Assembly: GCA_017405525.1 (NCBI GenBank)
Contig: JAFRAH010000011.1
Coordinates: 34,749 to 98,748, forward strand
Source: Synergistaceae bacterium
GTDB taxonomy: Bacteria; Synergistota; Synergistia; Synergistales; Aminobacteriaceae
DNA length: 64,000 bases
Direction: 5' to 3'
The position numbers were made by a program, and so were the translations under genes. Below the pieces are notes generated by a model that was not told where the DNA came from, made no database searches, and worked only from the letters and a program-made list of their open reading frames with translations. Below are positions 27,050 through 36,799 of this stretch, piece by piece; the stretch's first letter is position 1; the number at the start of each line of letters is the position of its first letter.

Positions 27050-27733
27050 ATGGGACAGAAAGTTCACCCCGTAGGCTACCGTCTCGGAGTAACGAGTGAA
27101 TGCCAGTCGAGATGGTATGCCGACAAGAAGAATTACGCGAAGAAACTTCATGAGGACATCAAGCTCCGCAAGTACATCATGAAGAAGTGGGAAGGCGCAG
27201 GGATTTCCCGCATAGAGATTGAGCGTGTAGGGCCTGTGGTACGTTTCACGATTCACACAGCACGTCCGGGCGTTGTCATCGGCAAGGGCGGCAACGAGAT
27301 CCAGAACATCAAGAACGAGCTCCAGGCAATTACTGGCGGCAAGGTCATGGTCAACGTCCACGAGATCAAGAACCCTGACGTAGAGGCTCAGTTAGTGGCT
27401 GAGGGCATAGCGAGCTCACTTGAACGCCGAGTGTCATTCAGGCGCGCAATGAAGCAGGCTATATTCCGCGCGACAAAAGCAGGGGTCAAGGGCATAAAGG
27501 CTCAGGTTGCCGGCCGTCTTGGCGGTGCAGAAATCGCAAGGACTGAATGGTACAACGAAGGCCAGCTCCCACTGTCGACAATCAGGGCTGATATTGATTA
27601 CGGTTTCTCTGAGGCTGTAACCATGTACGGCGTAATAGGCTGCAAGGTATGGATTTACCGCGACCGCAAGAACGAGAAGGCAGCTGCTCCGGCACGTCCG
27701 GCACGCAACAGGCCAGCGAACAAGGGGGCGTAA
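27050..27733 (+). CDS. rpsC: 30S ribosomal protein S3
   Basis: The 227-residue S3 has GQKVHPVGYRLGVT, the KH-domain motif GVVIGKGGNEIQNIK and YGVIGCKVWIYRD. A short basic, Ala/Pro-rich tail follows the core. It sits at the mRNA entry. Confidence 0.97.
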   Translation: MGQKVHPVGYRLGVTSECQSRWYADKKNYAKKLHEDIKLRKYIMKKWEGAGISRIEIERVGPVVRFTIHTARPGVVIGKGGNEIQNIKNELQAITGGKVMVNVHEIKNPDVEAQLVAEGIASSLERRVSFRRAMKQAIFRATKAGVKGIKAQVAGRLGGAEIARTEWYNEGQLPLSTIRADIDYGFSEAVTMYGVIGCKVWIYRDRKNEKAAAPARPARNRPANKGA

Positions 27734-27739
27734 ATCACC

Positions 27740-28156
27740 ATGTTAATGCCTAGCCGCGTAAAGTTCCGCAAGTCCCACAGGTCGCCTTTAAGGGGCATCT
27801 CAAAGGGAGGCACTACAGTAGCTTTCGGTGATTACGGTATACAGGCACTCGAAAATGTATGGCTCTCAGCACGTCAGATAGAGGCAGCCCGTGTAGCAAT
27901 ATCCCGTAAGATGAAGAAGGGCGGGAAAATCTGGATCCGCGTTTTCCCCGACAGACCCTACACCAAGAAGCCCCTTGAGACTCGTATGGGCAAGGGTAAG
28001 GGTGCTCCTGAATACTGGGTTGCCGCAGTGAAGAGAGGCCGCGTGCTTTTCGAGTTCTCAGGGATTACTGAGGACGTGGCACAGGAAGCCTTCAGGACTG
28101 CAAGCCATAAACTGCCCGTAAAGGTTCGCTTTGTACGCAGCGGAGGGAGTGATTAG
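27740..28156 (+). CDS. rplP: 50S ribosomal protein L16
   Basis: The 138-residue L16 has [14 protein letters not shown] and [25 protein letters not shown]. The start at the first Met matches the family, with AAGGGGG from the rpsC 3' end as ribosome-binding site. Confidence 0.97.
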   Translation: MLMPSRVKFRKSHRSPLRGISKGGTTVAFGDYGIQALENVWLSARQIEAARVAISRKMKKGGKIWIRVFPDRPYTKKPLETRMGKGKGAPEYWVAAVKRGRVLFEFSGITEDVAQEAFRTASHKLPVKVRFVRSGGSD

Positions 28157-28160
28157 CCTG

Positions 28161-28394
28161 ATGGACGCGAGCGTAAAGCCGGAGAAGCTCAGGGAATTGA
28201 CGAGCGAAGAGATAGCCGGGAAAATCAAGGAATACAAGACAGAGTTATTCAATCTGCGCTTTCAGAATGCTGTCGGGCATCTGAAGAATACGAGCCGCAT
28301 CCGTGATGTCAGGAAGACCATCGCAAGGCTCATGACGATAGCATCTGAGAAGGCCGCTTTTAAGCCAGAAAAGGAAGCAGACAATGCCGAGTAA
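28161..28394 (+). CDS. rpmC: 50S ribosomal protein L29
   Basis: The 77-residue L29 has [20 protein letters not shown] and [21 protein letters not shown] start it at ATG 28161 just after the rplP stop; the frame is open farther upstream but that would overlap rplP. The tail is a little longer than usual and overlaps rpsQ by 11 bases. Confidence 0.95.
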   Translation: MDASVKPEKLRELTSEEIAGKIKEYKTELFNLRFQNAVGHLKNTSRIRDVRKTIARLMTIASEKAAFKPEKEADNAE

Positions 28395-28677
28395 AGTTAG
28401 GACGGGTATAGTCGTCAGCAACAAGATGGACAAGACAATAGTTGTCCGTGTTGAGAGGATGGCAGAACACCCGCTTTATGGTAAGAGAATCAAGCGCGCA
28501 AAGAAGTACGTTGCCCACGATGCCGAGAACCAGTGCGGAATGGGGGACGAGGTACGTATCCGCGAGACAAGGCCGCTCAGCAAAACGAAACGCTGGGAAC
28601 TCCTCGAAATCATGAGGAAAGCTCCTGTGTTCGGTGATGAGGCGGAAGAAGCATCAGACGAGGTTCAGGAGGGCTAA
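28384..28677 (+). CDS. rpsQ: 30S ribosomal protein S17
   Basis: The 97-residue S17 has [19 protein letters not shown] and [16 protein letters not shown]. It carries an acidic tail of about 14 residues ([14 protein letters not shown]) beyond the usual end. Similar acidic tails occur on S5 and RpoA in this operon. Confidence 0.97.
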   Translation: MPSKVRTGIVVSNKMDKTIVVRVERMAEHPLYGKRIKRAKKYVAHDAENQCGMGDEVRIRETRPLSKTKRWELLEIMRKAPVFGDEAEEASDEVQEG

Positions 28678-28680
28678 AAG

Positions 28681-29049
28681 ATGATACAGTTGACCAGTGT
28701 CCTGAATGTCGCTGATAATTCGGGAGCGAGAAAGCTGTTCTGCATTCAGGTAATGGGCGGCAGTAAGAGGCGTTACGGAACAATCGGCGATGTCATCGTG
28801 GCATCAGTCCGTGAGGCAATCCCCAACAGCAACATACCGAAGGGCAGCGTGGTTAAGGCCGTCATAGTGAGGACAAAGAAGGAAGTCCGCCGCCGTGATG
28901 GTACATACGTAAGATTTGACGACAACGCGGCAGTGCTGATTGATGCCAACGGTGAGCCCAGGGGAACGCGTATTTTCGGACCTGTAGGCCGTGAGCTCAG
29001 GGCAAAGAAGTACATGCGCATATTGTCGCTTGCTCCTGAAGTAGTGTAG
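28681..29049 (+). CDS. rplN: 50S ribosomal protein L14
   Basis: The 122-residue L14 has [20 protein letters not shown] and [18 protein letters not shown]. Length and sequence are standard; it follows rpsQ by three bases. Confidence 0.98.
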   Translation: MIQLTSVLNVADNSGARKLFCIQVMGGSKRRYGTIGDVIVASVREAIPNSNIPKGSVVKAVIVRTKKEVRRRDGTYVRFDDNAAVLIDANGEPRGTRIFGPVGRELRAKKYMRILSLAPEVV

Positions 29050-29061
29050 GAGAGATCAGCC

Positions 29062-29391
29062 ATGACAGTAAGATTGAAGAAGAATGACCGCGTGAAAGTA
29101 ATCACCGGCAAGGACAAAGGGAAAGAGGGCAAGATAATCCGCCGCATTCCTGAGAGGGACTTGGTCGTGATTGAGGGCGTGAACATGGTATCCCGCCACG
29201 TCAGGCCGTCGCAGAACAACCCCCAGTCCGGGATAATCAAGCAGGAAGCTCCGATTTATGCCAGCAAGGTAATGCTTGTGTGCCCCCAGTGCGGAAAAGC
29301 TACAAGGGTCGGCTCGTCATTCCTAGAGAACGGGAAGAAAGTCCGCGTGTGCAAGAAGTGCGGAGAAATCATAGATCGCGGAGGACTTTAA
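29062..29391 (+). CDS. rplX: 50S ribosomal protein L24 with zinc ribbon
   Basis: The 109-residue L24 has the KOW motif [16 protein letters not shown]. The C-terminal half holds two Cys pairs (CPQCGK and CKKCGE), a zinc-ribbon form found in many but not all bacteria. It aids early 50S assembly. Confidence 0.97.
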   Translation: MTVRLKKNDRVKVITGKDKGKEGKIIRRIPERDLVVIEGVNMVSRHVRPSQNNPQSGIIKQEAPIYASKVMLVCPQCGKATRVGSSFLENGKKVRVCKKCGEIIDRGGL

Positions 29392-29394
29392 GCC

Positions 29395-29952
29395 ATGACA
29401 CCGAGAATGCTTGAGAAGTACAAGAATGAAGTTGCCCCCGCAATGCTCCGTGATTTCGGCTACAAGAACGTCATGCAGCTGCCCAAGATCGAGAAGGTTG
29501 TCGTGAATATCGGGGTTGGTGATGCCAAGCTGGACATAAAGTTCATGGATGCGGCAATCGCTGAGCTCAGGGCAATCACGGGACAGCAGCCCCTCCTCAA
29601 GAGAGCGAAGAAGTCCATTGCAGGCTTCAAGGTACGTCAGAACATGCCCGTAGCCTGCGCGGTAACTCTCAGGGGAGCGAAGATGTGGGAGTTCCTCGAC
29701 AGGCTCATATCACTGGCACTGCCGAGCATCAAGGACTTTCAGGGAATATCACGCAAGGGTTTTGACGGGCGCGGAAACTTCAACTTAGGGTTGCGCGAGC
29801 AGTTAATTTTCCCTGAGATAAGCTACGACAAAGTTATACGTTCACGCGGTATGAACGTCTCGATAGTAACGACGGCAAAGACAGACGAGGAAGCCTTTGC
29901 ACTGCTTAAGGGACTAGGAATGCCGTTCAGGACAGGAAACCAGGGGGTATAA
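29395..29952 (+). CDS. rplE: 50S ribosomal protein L5
   Basis: The 185-residue L5 has [34 protein letters not shown] and [19 protein letters not shown]. It binds 5S rRNA and contacts S13 across the subunit bridge. Length is normal. Confidence 0.97.
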   Translation: MTPRMLEKYKNEVAPAMLRDFGYKNVMQLPKIEKVVVNIGVGDAKLDIKFMDAAIAELRAITGQQPLLKRAKKSIAGFKVRQNMPVACAVTLRGAKMWEFLDRLISLALPSIKDFQGISRKGFDGRGNFNLGLREQLIFPEISYDKVIRSRGMNVSIVTTAKTDEEAFALLKGLGMPFRTGNQGV

Positions 29953-29960
29953 ATCACAAA

Positions 29961-30146
29961 ATGGCAAGGAAAGCACTGAAACTTAAAGCAAAGCTCCCCC
30001 CGAAGTTCAGCACGAGACAGCACAACAGATGCCCGTTATGCGGGAGGATTCACGGCTATATCCGTATGTTCGATATGTGCCGCTGCTGCTTCAGGAAGAT
30101 GGCGCGCGAGGGACTTTTCCCCGGCGTGGTCAAGTCGAGCTGGTAA
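29961..30146 (+). CDS. rpsN: 30S ribosomal protein S14, zinc-binding type
   Basis: This 61-residue short S14 has the two Cys pairs [20 protein letters not shown], so it is the zinc form rather than the longer zinc-free one. The end [12 protein letters not shown] is standard. Confidence 0.97.
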   Translation: MARKALKLKAKLPPKFSTRQHNRCPLCGRIHGYIRMFDMCRCCFRKMAREGLFPGVVKSSW

Positions 30147-30160
30147 GGGGGCGTGTCAAG

Positions 30161-30565
30161 TTGTACGTTAATGATCCTGTTGCAGACATGCTCACGAGGA
30201 TACGCAACGCCAATATGACCTATGCAGAGAGCGTTGACGTTCCATCAAGCAAGATGAAGCTGGCACTGGCAAGGATACTCAAGGACGAGGGCTATATCAG
30301 GAATTTCAGGATGGTAACCAACCCCGGAAAGCCCTATGCAGAGATCAGGATATATCTCTCATACGGAAGCAGCAGGGAGAGGGTCATTCAGGGACTCCGC
30401 AGGATAAGCAAGCCCGGCAGGAGGATTTATGCCGGAAGGGACAAGTTACCCGTAGTCATGGGCGGTCTCGGAATGGCGGTAATCTCCACGTCGAAAGGCC
30501 TCAAGACCGGTGCAGAAGCCCGCAAGTTGGGACTCGGCGGAGAAGTTCTCTGCTATGTCTGGTAG
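30161..30565 (+). CDS. rpsH: 30S ribosomal protein S8
   Basis: The 134-residue S8 has [14 protein letters not shown] and the end [11 protein letters not shown]. The start is TTG at 30161, preceded by AAGGGGGCG; the frame is open upstream inside rpsN but family alignment puts the start here. In E. coli S8 represses the spc operon; the target near rplE was not searched. Confidence 0.96.
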   Translation: MYVNDPVADMLTRIRNANMTYAESVDVPSSKMKLALARILKDEGYIRNFRMVTNPGKPYAEIRIYLSYGSSRERVIQGLRRISKPGRRIYAGRDKLPVVMGGLGMAVISTSKGLKTGAEARKLGLGGEVLCYVW

Positions 30566-30577
30566 GAGGATAGGAAT

Positions 30578-31117
30578 ATGTCTCGTATTGGACGCAAGGC
30601 AGTAGAGATCGCCAAAGGTGCAAGCGTTGAGGTCAAAGGCACTGATATAGTCGTGAAAGGCCCTAAGGGTGAACTTCACGCCCAGCTTATGCCCGGAATA
30701 GTTGTTGATGTTGACGGCGGGCAGGTCAAGGTCTCACGAACAAACGAGGAGAAGCAGACCAGAGCTTGGCACGGAATGACTAGGGCACTCATCGCCAACA
30801 TGGTAACGGGAGTTACTGCAGGTTTCTCCAAGACAATGGAGATCGTGGGAGTAGGCTGGCGTGCGGCACTTCAGGGCAAAAAGCTAGTGATGAACTTGGG
30901 CTATTCACACCCCATTGAGTTCACGCCTCCTGCAGGAATTGAGATCGTTGTGGAGAACCCCATCAAGTTCCATGTCAGGGGTATCGACAAGGAATTAGTA
31001 GGCCAGACATGCGCCCTGATAAAGAAGTTCAGACCGCCGGAGCCTTATCACGGAAAAGGTATCAGGTTCGAGAATGAATACATCATCCGCAAGGCCGGCA
31101 AGACTGGGGCGAAATAA
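30578..31117 (+). CDS. rplF: 50S ribosomal protein L6
   Basis: The 179-residue L6 has SRIGRKAVEIAKG, VKGPKGEL and the C-terminal RPPEPYHGKGIRFENEYI. Standard length; a GGAGGATAGG site precedes the ATG. Confidence 0.97.
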   Translation: MSRIGRKAVEIAKGASVEVKGTDIVVKGPKGELHAQLMPGIVVDVDGGQVKVSRTNEEKQTRAWHGMTRALIANMVTGVTAGFSKTMEIVGVGWRAALQGKKLVMNLGYSHPIEFTPPAGIEIVVENPIKFHVRGIDKELVGQTCALIKKFRPPEPYHGKGIRFENEYIIRKAGKTGAK

Positions 31118-31123
31118 TCAACC

Positions 31124-31489
31124 ATGAAGAAGAGAAGCAGAAATGATATGCGCGTAATAAGGCATGAGAGACTGCGAAGGACACTTTCAGGGACAGCCGA
31201 GAAACCCCGTCTTTGCGTCTTCAGGAGCCTCAAGAATATTTACGTTCAGGTTATCGATGACGAGAAGGGGCACACCCTCGCATCAGCATCAACACTGGAC
31301 AAGTCGTTACAGCCCGAACTCAAGGGGCACTGCAACGTTGAGGCCGCAAAGGTGATCGGGAAGGCAATTGCTGAACGTGCAAAGGCTAAGGGAATAAGCT
31401 CCGTAGTGTTCGACAGGGGCGGTCATGCCTATATCGGTAAAGTTATGGCGGTGGCTGATGCTGCCAGAGAAGGAGGGCTTGTATTCTGA
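31124..31489 (+). CDS. rplR: 50S ribosomal protein L18
   Basis: The 121-residue L18 has [20 protein letters not shown] and [20 protein letters not shown]. It binds 5S rRNA with L5. Its stop overlaps the start of rpsE (TGATG). Confidence 0.97.
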   Translation: MKKRSRNDMRVIRHERLRRTLSGTAEKPRLCVFRSLKNIYVQVIDDEKGHTLASASTLDKSLQPELKGHCNVEAAKVIGKAIAERAKAKGISSVVFDRGGHAYIGKVMAVADAAREGGLVF

Positions 31490-32028
31490 TGCCCAGAAGA
31501 AACGAAACAGAGGCCGCAGAACTTCAGGAACGTGTAGTAGCCATTAACCGCGTCAGCAAGGTCGTAAAGGGAGGCAAACGCTTCCGCTTCGCAGTCCTTG
31601 TTGTCGTAGGGGACGGGGCTTCACAGGTCGGGACAGGAATCGGCAAGGCAAAGGAAATCGCCGAGGCAGTCCGCAAAGGTATCGAGAAGGCCAAAAAGAA
31701 TATGGTATCAGTCCGTCATGACGGCAGTACTATTCCGCACCCTGTAGTAGGTGAGTTCGGGGCAGCAAGGGTTCTCCTCAAGCCCTGCCCGGAAGGTACT
31801 GGAGTCATTGCCGGCGGAGTTGTCCGTGCAATTATGGAGCTTGGCGGAGTGAAGGACGTTGTTACGAAGGTTACAGGAAGAACGTCAAACGCAATCAACG
31901 TTGCACACGCTACCCTTGAGGCCATAAAGATAACCAGGACTGAGGACGAAATCATGAAGCTCAGGGGCTTGGCCGGTGAAGAGAACGCAGAAGAAGCACC
32001 TGCTGAAGAAGCAGTAATCGGGGAGTGA
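31489..32028 (+). CDS. rpsE: 30S ribosomal protein S5
   Basis: The 179-residue S5 has ELQERVVAINRVSKVVKGGK, VGDGASQVGTGIGKAKE and VVTKVTGRTSNAINVAHATL. It is longer than usual because of a C-terminal acidic, Ala-rich tail (NAEEAPAEEAVIGE). Confidence 0.97.
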   Translation: MPRRNETEAAELQERVVAINRVSKVVKGGKRFRFAVLVVVGDGASQVGTGIGKAKEIAEAVRKGIEKAKKNMVSVRHDGSTIPHPVVGEFGAARVLLKPCPEGTGVIAGGVVRAIMELGGVKDVVTKVTGRTSNAINVAHATLEAIKITRTEDEIMKLRGLAGEENAEEAPAEEAVIGE

Positions 32029-32033
32029 TTCAC

Positions 32034-32216
32034 ATGGCGAAGATAAAAGCAAAGTGGATCAAGAGCGCAATAGGTTTTCCCGAAAGGCAGAAGCGCACAA
32101 TAAAGGCTCTCGGATTCAAGAAGTTGAACTCAGAGGTAGAGCATGACGATACCCCGCAGGTTCGCGGAATGATTGAGCACGTGCGCCATCTGGTGAAGTG
32201 GGAGGTTGTGGAATGA
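32034..32216 (+). CDS. rpmD: 50S ribosomal protein L30
   Basis: The 60-residue L30 has AKWIKSAIGFPERQKRTIKA and ends VKWEVVE. I chose ATG 32034 with GGGGAG upstream over a GTG nine bases earlier. It overlaps rplO by ATGA. Confidence 0.95.
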   Translation: MAKIKAKWIKSAIGFPERQKRTIKALGFKKLNSEVEHDDTPQVRGMIEHVRHLVKWEVVE

Positions 32217-32662
32217 TAACGTTACAGGATTTGCACCCCGTGAAAGGCTCAACGCACAAGTCAAAGCGTCTTGGTCAGGGCATAGGCAGCGGGACAGGCA
32301 AGACTTCAGGGAAAGGCCACAAAGGCGACAAGTCGAGGACAGGCGGAGGAGTTCGTCCCGGATTTGAGGGAGGACAGATGCCCCTAACCAGAAGGACACC
32401 TAAGCGCGGCTTCAACAACGCAAGGTTCGCAAAGGTCTTCCAGCCCGTAAACCTTGATGTACTGGAGAAGAAGTTTGAGGCGGGTGCAGAGATTGACGCT
32501 GAGGCTCTCTACAGTGCGAGGGTAATACGCAAGAAGAACGTTCCCGTGAAGATTCTGGCGGGCGGGGAACTCAGCAAGGCTCTCAAGATAAAGGCGGGGG
32601 CATTCAGCGCGGAGGCAGTGAAGAAGATTGAGGCTGCCGGCGGAACACACGAGGTAGTGTAA
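32213..32662 (+). CDS. rplO: 50S ribosomal protein L15
   Basis: The 149-residue L15 has KGSTHKSKRLGQGIGSGTGK and RPGFEGGQMPLTRRTPKRGF. The start at 32213 overlaps the rpmD stop, and the stop overlaps the secY start (TAATG). Confidence 0.97.
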   Translation: MITLQDLHPVKGSTHKSKRLGQGIGSGTGKTSGKGHKGDKSRTGGGVRPGFEGGQMPLTRRTPKRGFNNARFAKVFQPVNLDVLEKKFEAGAEIDAEALYSARVIRKKNVPVKILAGGELSKALKIKAGAFSAEAVKKIEAAGGTHEVV

Positions 32663-33966
32663 TGTTCGGGTCTCTGGGTGATATTTTCAGGCTTCCCGAC
32701 CTGAAACGCAGAATATTATTCACGGTATTCATCCTCTTCATCTTCAGGCTCGGCGCATACATTCCCAGCCCCGGCGTTGACCGTGCGGCAATGGCAAGCC
32801 TCTTCAGCACAGGCGGGGGAGTCATGGACTTCCTCAACCTGTTTTCGGGGGGGGCTTTGAGCCGTTTCGGGATATTCTCGCTCGGAGTTGCTCCCTACAT
32901 CAACTCAAGCATAGTGATGCAGCTGCTTGTAGTCATTTTCCCGTACCTCGAAAAGCTCCAGAAGGACAGCACTGACGGCCACAAGAAAATCACTCAGTGG
33001 ACGCGTTACGGTGCTGTTGTTTTCGCGATAGTCCAGGCTATAGGAATGACGGCATGGCTCAGGGGACTCGGCATCATGCAGGGCGGGTTCTTTGACTGGC
33101 TGCTCGTCATAATCACGCTGGTTGCGGGCTCGGTCGCTGTAATGTGGCTCGGCGAGGAACTCACAGATCACGGCATCGGCAACGGTATATCCCTCCTCAT
33201 CTTTGCGGGAATCGTCGCGAGAATCCCGGAGGCTATCCTTCAGACGTGGAGCATGGTTCGTCTCGGCTCCCTGAGTGTCCTTGCCCTCCTTGTCGGAATT
33301 GTCCTGATGATCGTTGTTGTGGCGGGCTGTATCCTCCTTCAGGAAGGACAGAGGAGGCTTCCGGTTCAGTACGCAAAAAGGGTTGTCGGGAACAAGATTT
33401 ACGGCGGACAGAGCACATTCATTCCGCTTAAGGTCAACCAGTCAGGAGTCATCCCGATAATATTCGCGAGCTCACTGCTGATTTTCCCCTACACAATCGC
33501 TAACTACTTCAGCGAAAGTTCAGTGGGAAGGTTCTTCAGTACGTTGTTCGCACCCAACAGCTTCTTCTATATCCTGTGCTATGTTGCGCTGATTATATTC
33601 TTCTCGTATTTCTACACGGCGGTCGTCTTCAACCCAACCGACATAGCCAACAACATGAAGAAATACGGCGGGTTCATTCTCGGCATTCGTCCCGGCCAGC
33701 CAACATCCGACTACATTACGCGCGTCATGGAGAGGATCACTCTTGGCGGTGCGGTGTTCCTTGCAGTTATCGCCCTCATCCCTAACCTCATGTCGTCAGT
33801 CCTCAACATCAGGAGCTTCTACTTTGGCGGCACGGCAGTCCTTATCGTTGTAGGCGTTGCTATGGACACGGTGAACCAGATTGAGGCTCAGTTACTCATG
33901 CGGCACTATGACGGGATACTCAAGAAGTCAGGCGGCGGCCGTTCACGCGGATTGCTGAGGGGATAA
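32662..33966 (+). CDS. secY: Preprotein translocase subunit SecY
   Basis: The 434-residue channel protein of Sec translocation has ten hydrophobic segments. Landmarks are FRLGAYIPSPGVD, LGVAPYINSSIVMQLL, TDHGIGNGISLLIFAGI and GIRPGQPTSDYITRVM. It lies in its usual place after rplO and before adk. Confidence 0.97.
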   Translation: MFGSLGDIFRLPDLKRRILFTVFILFIFRLGAYIPSPGVDRAAMASLFSTGGGVMDFLNLFSGGALSRFGIFSLGVAPYINSSIVMQLLVVIFPYLEKLQKDSTDGHKKITQWTRYGAVVFAIVQAIGMTAWLRGLGIMQGGFFDWLLVIITLVAGSVAVMWLGEELTDHGIGNGISLLIFAGIVARIPEAILQTWSMVRLGSLSVLALLVGIVLMIVVVAGCILLQEGQRRLPVQYAKRVVGNKIYGGQSTFIPLKVNQSGVIPIIFASSLLIFPYTIANYFSESSVGRFFSTLFAPNSFFYILCYVALIIFFSYFYTAVVFNPTDIANNMKKYGGFILGIRPGQPTSDYITRVMERITLGGAVFLAVIALIPNLMSSVLNIRSFYFGGTAVLIVVGVAMDTVNQIEAQLLMRHYDGILKKSGGGRSRGLLRG

Positions 33967-33968
33967 AC

Positions 33969-34583
33969 ATGAGGCTTGTATTATTGGGAGCACCCGGCGC
34001 AGGGAAAGGCACTCAGGCAGTATTCCTCAAGGAACGCCACAACTTAGCCCATATCTCAACAGGAGACATATTCCGTGAGAACCTCAAGAACTCCACACCT
34101 TTGGGTCTTGAGGCCAAGAAGTACATGGACGCAGGGCAGTTAGTCCCTGATGAGATCGTGATGAAGATGGTTGGCGAAAAGCTCGCGGAATTCTCCCCTG
34201 ATGACGGCTTCATGCTTGACGGCTTCCCCAGGACTGTAGCACAGGCTGAGTTCCTCGAAGGCAAGACCAAACTTGACGGCGTTGTTCTCTTCAAGGTCAA
34301 TGATGAGGCTATCGTGAAGAGACTTACGAGCCGGGCAGTCTGCAAGGACTGCGGGAACGTTACGAACATTCACGAGCACGACAAATGCCCCTCATGCGGC
34401 GGGGAACTCTACAGGCGCGATGACGACAACGAGGAGACCATACGCAAACGCCTCAAGGTCTTTCACGAACAGACAGAGGAGCTCATAGAGTTTTACCGCG
34501 CAAGAAACTTACTGCTTGAAGTCGAGGCAGAAGGTACGCCCGAAGAAATTTTCTCGCGTGTCGCCGGAATGCTCAAATCATGA
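33969..34583 (+). CDS. adk: Adenylate kinase with zinc-binding LID
   Basis: This enzyme interconverts ATP, AMP and ADP. The 204-residue protein has the P-loop GAPGAGKGTQA, STGDIFREN and LDGFPRTVAQAE. The LID carries CKDCG and CPSCG, four Cys that should bind zinc. Helix-end motifs RLKVFHEQTEEL are normal. It overlaps map by four bases. Confidence 0.97.
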   Translation: MRLVLLGAPGAGKGTQAVFLKERHNLAHISTGDIFRENLKNSTPLGLEAKKYMDAGQLVPDEIVMKMVGEKLAEFSPDDGFMLDGFPRTVAQAEFLEGKTKLDGVVLFKVNDEAIVKRLTSRAVCKDCGNVTNIHEHDKCPSCGGELYRRDDDNEETIRKRLKVFHEQTEELIEFYRARNLLLEVEAEGTPEEIFSRVAGMLKS

Positions 34584-35371
34584 TAAAGCTCAAGACAGCT
34601 GAGGAAATCCAGTTAATGCGAATTGCCGGACGTGTTACCGCCGAAGTGCTGGACATTATGCGCGAGGCTGTGCGTCCGGGAATTTCTACGGGAGAACTCG
34701 ACAGACTGGCAGAGGAACACATACGCAGGAACAACGGCATTCCCGCCTTTAAGAACTACAAGCCCAGCTTCAACATGAAACCGTTTCCCGGAACTATATG
34801 CGCCTCAGTGAACGAGGAAGTAGTACATGGTATACCTGACTTCAACAGGATACTTCAGGAGGGCGACATAATCAGCGTGGACGTTGGGGCTTACGTGAAC
34901 GGCTACTGCGGGGATGCTGCCTGCACCTACCCGGTCGGGGCAATAAGTGAGGAGCGCAAAAGGCTGCTTGAGGTTACGGAGGACGCTTTAGGCCGGGCAA
35001 TCAATGCGGCCATGAAGGGCAACACCCTCGGCGACATTGGGCACGCGGTAGAAAGTTACGTGAAACCCCTAGGCTTCGGAATAGTCCGGGACTACACAGG
35101 CCACGGCATAGGCAGGAAGATGCACGAGGCTCCGCAAATCCCGAACTACGGCAGGGCAGGGCAGGGAATGACGTTAAAGGCTGGCATGACTATAGCAATT
35201 GAGCCTATGATTATGTCCGGGCGCGAAGATGTGAAAACAGGGGCTAACGGCTGGACTGTCTCAACCGTTGACGGCTCTGACGCGGCACATTTTGAACGCT
35301 CGATAGTTATCCTTGACGACGGGCCGGAGATTTTGACGAAGTGGCAGAGTTCGAGACAGCACAGGTCGTAA
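34580..35371 (+). CDS. map: Methionine aminopeptidase, type I
   Basis: This dimetal enzyme removes the initiator Met from nascent chains. The 263-residue protein has the metal ligands in ISVDVGAYVNGYCGDAA, GHGIGRKMHEAP and AIEPMI. The C terminus (QSSRQHRS) overlaps the next gene by 31 bases. The N terminus is the short form without a zinc finger. Confidence 0.96.
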   Translation: MIKLKTAEEIQLMRIAGRVTAEVLDIMREAVRPGISTGELDRLAEEHIRRNNGIPAFKNYKPSFNMKPFPGTICASVNEEVVHGIPDFNRILQEGDIISVDVGAYVNGYCGDAACTYPVGAISEERKRLLEVTEDALGRAINAAMKGNTLGDIGHAVESYVKPLGFGIVRDYTGHGIGRKMHEAPQIPNYGRAGQGMTLKAGMTIAIEPMIMSGREDVKTGANGWTVSTVDGSDAAHFERSIVILDDGPEILTKWQSSRQHRS

Positions 35372-35604
35372 TCTCACGGCAGGGAAAAGATGCAGGGCTT
35401 GAGTATGTCGTCTCAGGCTTTGAGGCTGACGGAAGGGTCAGGCTAATCCGTCCCGAAAGGTTCAATGTCTCAAACCCAAAGAGGAAAAACCCTAAGCATC
35501 TTCAGGGAACGTCAAGGCGCGCAGAGAAATTAGCAGAATACATAAAGGCAGGTAAAAACATTGACGCGGGATATTTTCACAGGAGTTTGACGGATGGCGA
35601 ATAA
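35341..35604 (+). CDS. KOW-domain RNA-binding protein (L14e-like)
   Basis: This 87-residue protein has a KOW-type N-terminal half ([19 protein letters not shown], then [20 protein letters not shown]) and a basic helical tail. Proteins of this type sit between map and infA in many Firmicutes and relatives; their role on the ribosome is not established. The start is GTG at 35341, inside the map 3' end, with a 31-base overlap. The stop overlaps the infA start by 11 bases. Confidence 0.8.
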   Translation: MAEFETAQVVISRQGKDAGLEYVVSGFEADGRVRLIRPERFNVSNPKRKNPKHLQGTSRRAEKLAEYIKAGKNIDAGYFHRSLTDGE

Positions 35605-35824
35605 CTCCGGCAAAGAGGACGTAATCGAGGTAAAGGGCGTAATCACAGAGCCTTTGCCAAACGCAATGTTCAGGGTTGAACTTGAGAACGGCCATAAGGT
35701 TCTTGCTCATGTCAGCGGAAAAATGAGAATGCACTTCATCAGGATTTTGCCCGGTGATAAGGTGCTAGTTGAGATCTCCCCTTACGATTTGACGAGGGGC
35801 AGAATAATCTACAGATACAAATAA
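35594..35824 (+). CDS. infA: Translation initiation factor IF-1
   Basis: The 76-residue OB-fold factor occupies the ribosomal A site during initiation. It has [20 protein letters not shown] and [20 protein letters not shown]. Four extra residues precede the usual start. It is in its usual place before rpmJ. Confidence 0.97.
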   Translation: MANNSGKEDVIEVKGVITEPLPNAMFRVELENGHKVLAHVSGKMRMHFIRILPGDKVLVEISPYDLTRGRIIYRYK

Positions 35825-35841
35825 ATTCAGGTGATAGAAAA

Positions 35842-35967
35842 ATGAAAGTAGGGCCTTCAGTAAAGCCTATTTGCGAATTTTGCAGGGTAATCCGCCGTCA
35901 TGGGGTCGTCCGCGTAATCTGCAGCCGCAACCCCAGGCATAAGCAGCGTCAGGGAGTAAGGAGGTAA
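35842..35967 (+). CDS. rpmJ: 50S ribosomal protein L36
   Basis: This 41-codon gene encodes a short zinc-binding L36: it starts [20 protein letters not shown] and continues with [12 protein letters not shown]. The three Cys and one His form the zinc site. It lies 17 bases after infA and four before rpsM. Confidence 0.95.
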   Translation: MKVGPSVKPICEFCRVIRRHGVVRVICSRNPRHKQRQGVRR

Positions 35968-35971
35968 TTCA

Positions 35972-36349
35972 ATGGCACGCATAGCAGGTGTAGACCTTCC
36001 CAGAGAAAAAAGGGTAGAGATCGGACTGACGTACATCTACGGAATCGGCCTCAAGACTTCCCAGAAGATACTTGCGGCAACAGGCGTAAACCCCGACATC
36101 AGGGTAAAAGACCTCAGCGAGGAAGATACCCAGAAGCTCCGCCGCGAAATAGAGGACAACTACAAGGTTGAAGGAGACCTCAGGCGTGAAGTGTCCATGA
36201 ACATCAAGAGGCTCATAGACATTGGGTGCTACAGGGGAATCCGGCACAGGGTCGGCCTTCCTGTCAGGGGTCAGCGCACAAAGACCAACGCAAGGACACG
36301 CAAAGGACCCCGCAGGACAGTCGCGAACAAGAAGCAGGCCACGAAGTAA
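35972..36349 (+). CDS. rpsM: 30S ribosomal protein S13
   Basis: The 125-residue S13 has [30 protein letters not shown] and the basic end [15 protein letters not shown]. It contacts tRNA and L5. A GTAAGGAGG in the rpmJ 3' end serves as ribosome-binding site. Confidence 0.97.
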   Translation: MARIAGVDLPREKRVEIGLTYIYGIGLKTSQKILAATGVNPDIRVKDLSEEDTQKLRREIEDNYKVEGDLRREVSMNIKRLIDIGCYRGIRHRVGLPVRGQRTKTNARTRKGPRRTVANKKQATK

Positions 36350-36377
36350 GGCGGCATAAACAGGAGGTAATCACAAA

Positions 36378-36776
36378 GTGGCAAAGAGAACAGCTCAGGC
36401 TAGGAAAGGCAAGAGACGCGAGAAGAAGAACATCAATTACGGTGTTGCGCACATCTACTCAACGTTCAACAACACGATCATGTGCATCAGCGACAGGGCA
36501 GGCAACATCATCACATGGGCTAGCGGTGGCAACGTCGGCTTCAAGGGCGCAAGGAAGTCTACCCCGTTCGCCGCAAGCATGGCAGCCGGTCAGGTCGCTA
36601 AGGGTGCTCAGGATCAGGGAGTCCAGGAGATTGACGTTATCGTGAAAGGCCCCGGCCCCGGACGTGAAAGCGCAATAAGGGCTCTCCAGTCGGCAGGGCT
36701 TCAGGTCAACCTCATCAAGGACGCAACTCCTATCCCTCATAACGGGTGCAGACCCCCAAAGAGGAGAAGGGTCTAA
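36378..36776 (+). CDS. rpsK: 30S ribosomal protein S11
   Basis: The 132-residue S11 has [12 protein letters not shown], [18 protein letters not shown] [15 protein letters not shown], and the end [17 protein letters not shown]. The start is GTG with AGGAGG upstream. The next gene is rpoA; rpsD, which usually stands between them, is absent. Confidence 0.97.
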   Translation: MAKRTAQARKGKRREKKNINYGVAHIYSTFNNTIMCISDRAGNIITWASGGNVGFKGARKSTPFAASMAAGQVAKGAQDQGVQEIDVIVKGPGPGRESAIRALQSAGLQVNLIKDATPIPHNGCRPPKRRRV

Positions 36777-36799
36777 ATTTCCATAAGGAGAGCTTTAGT

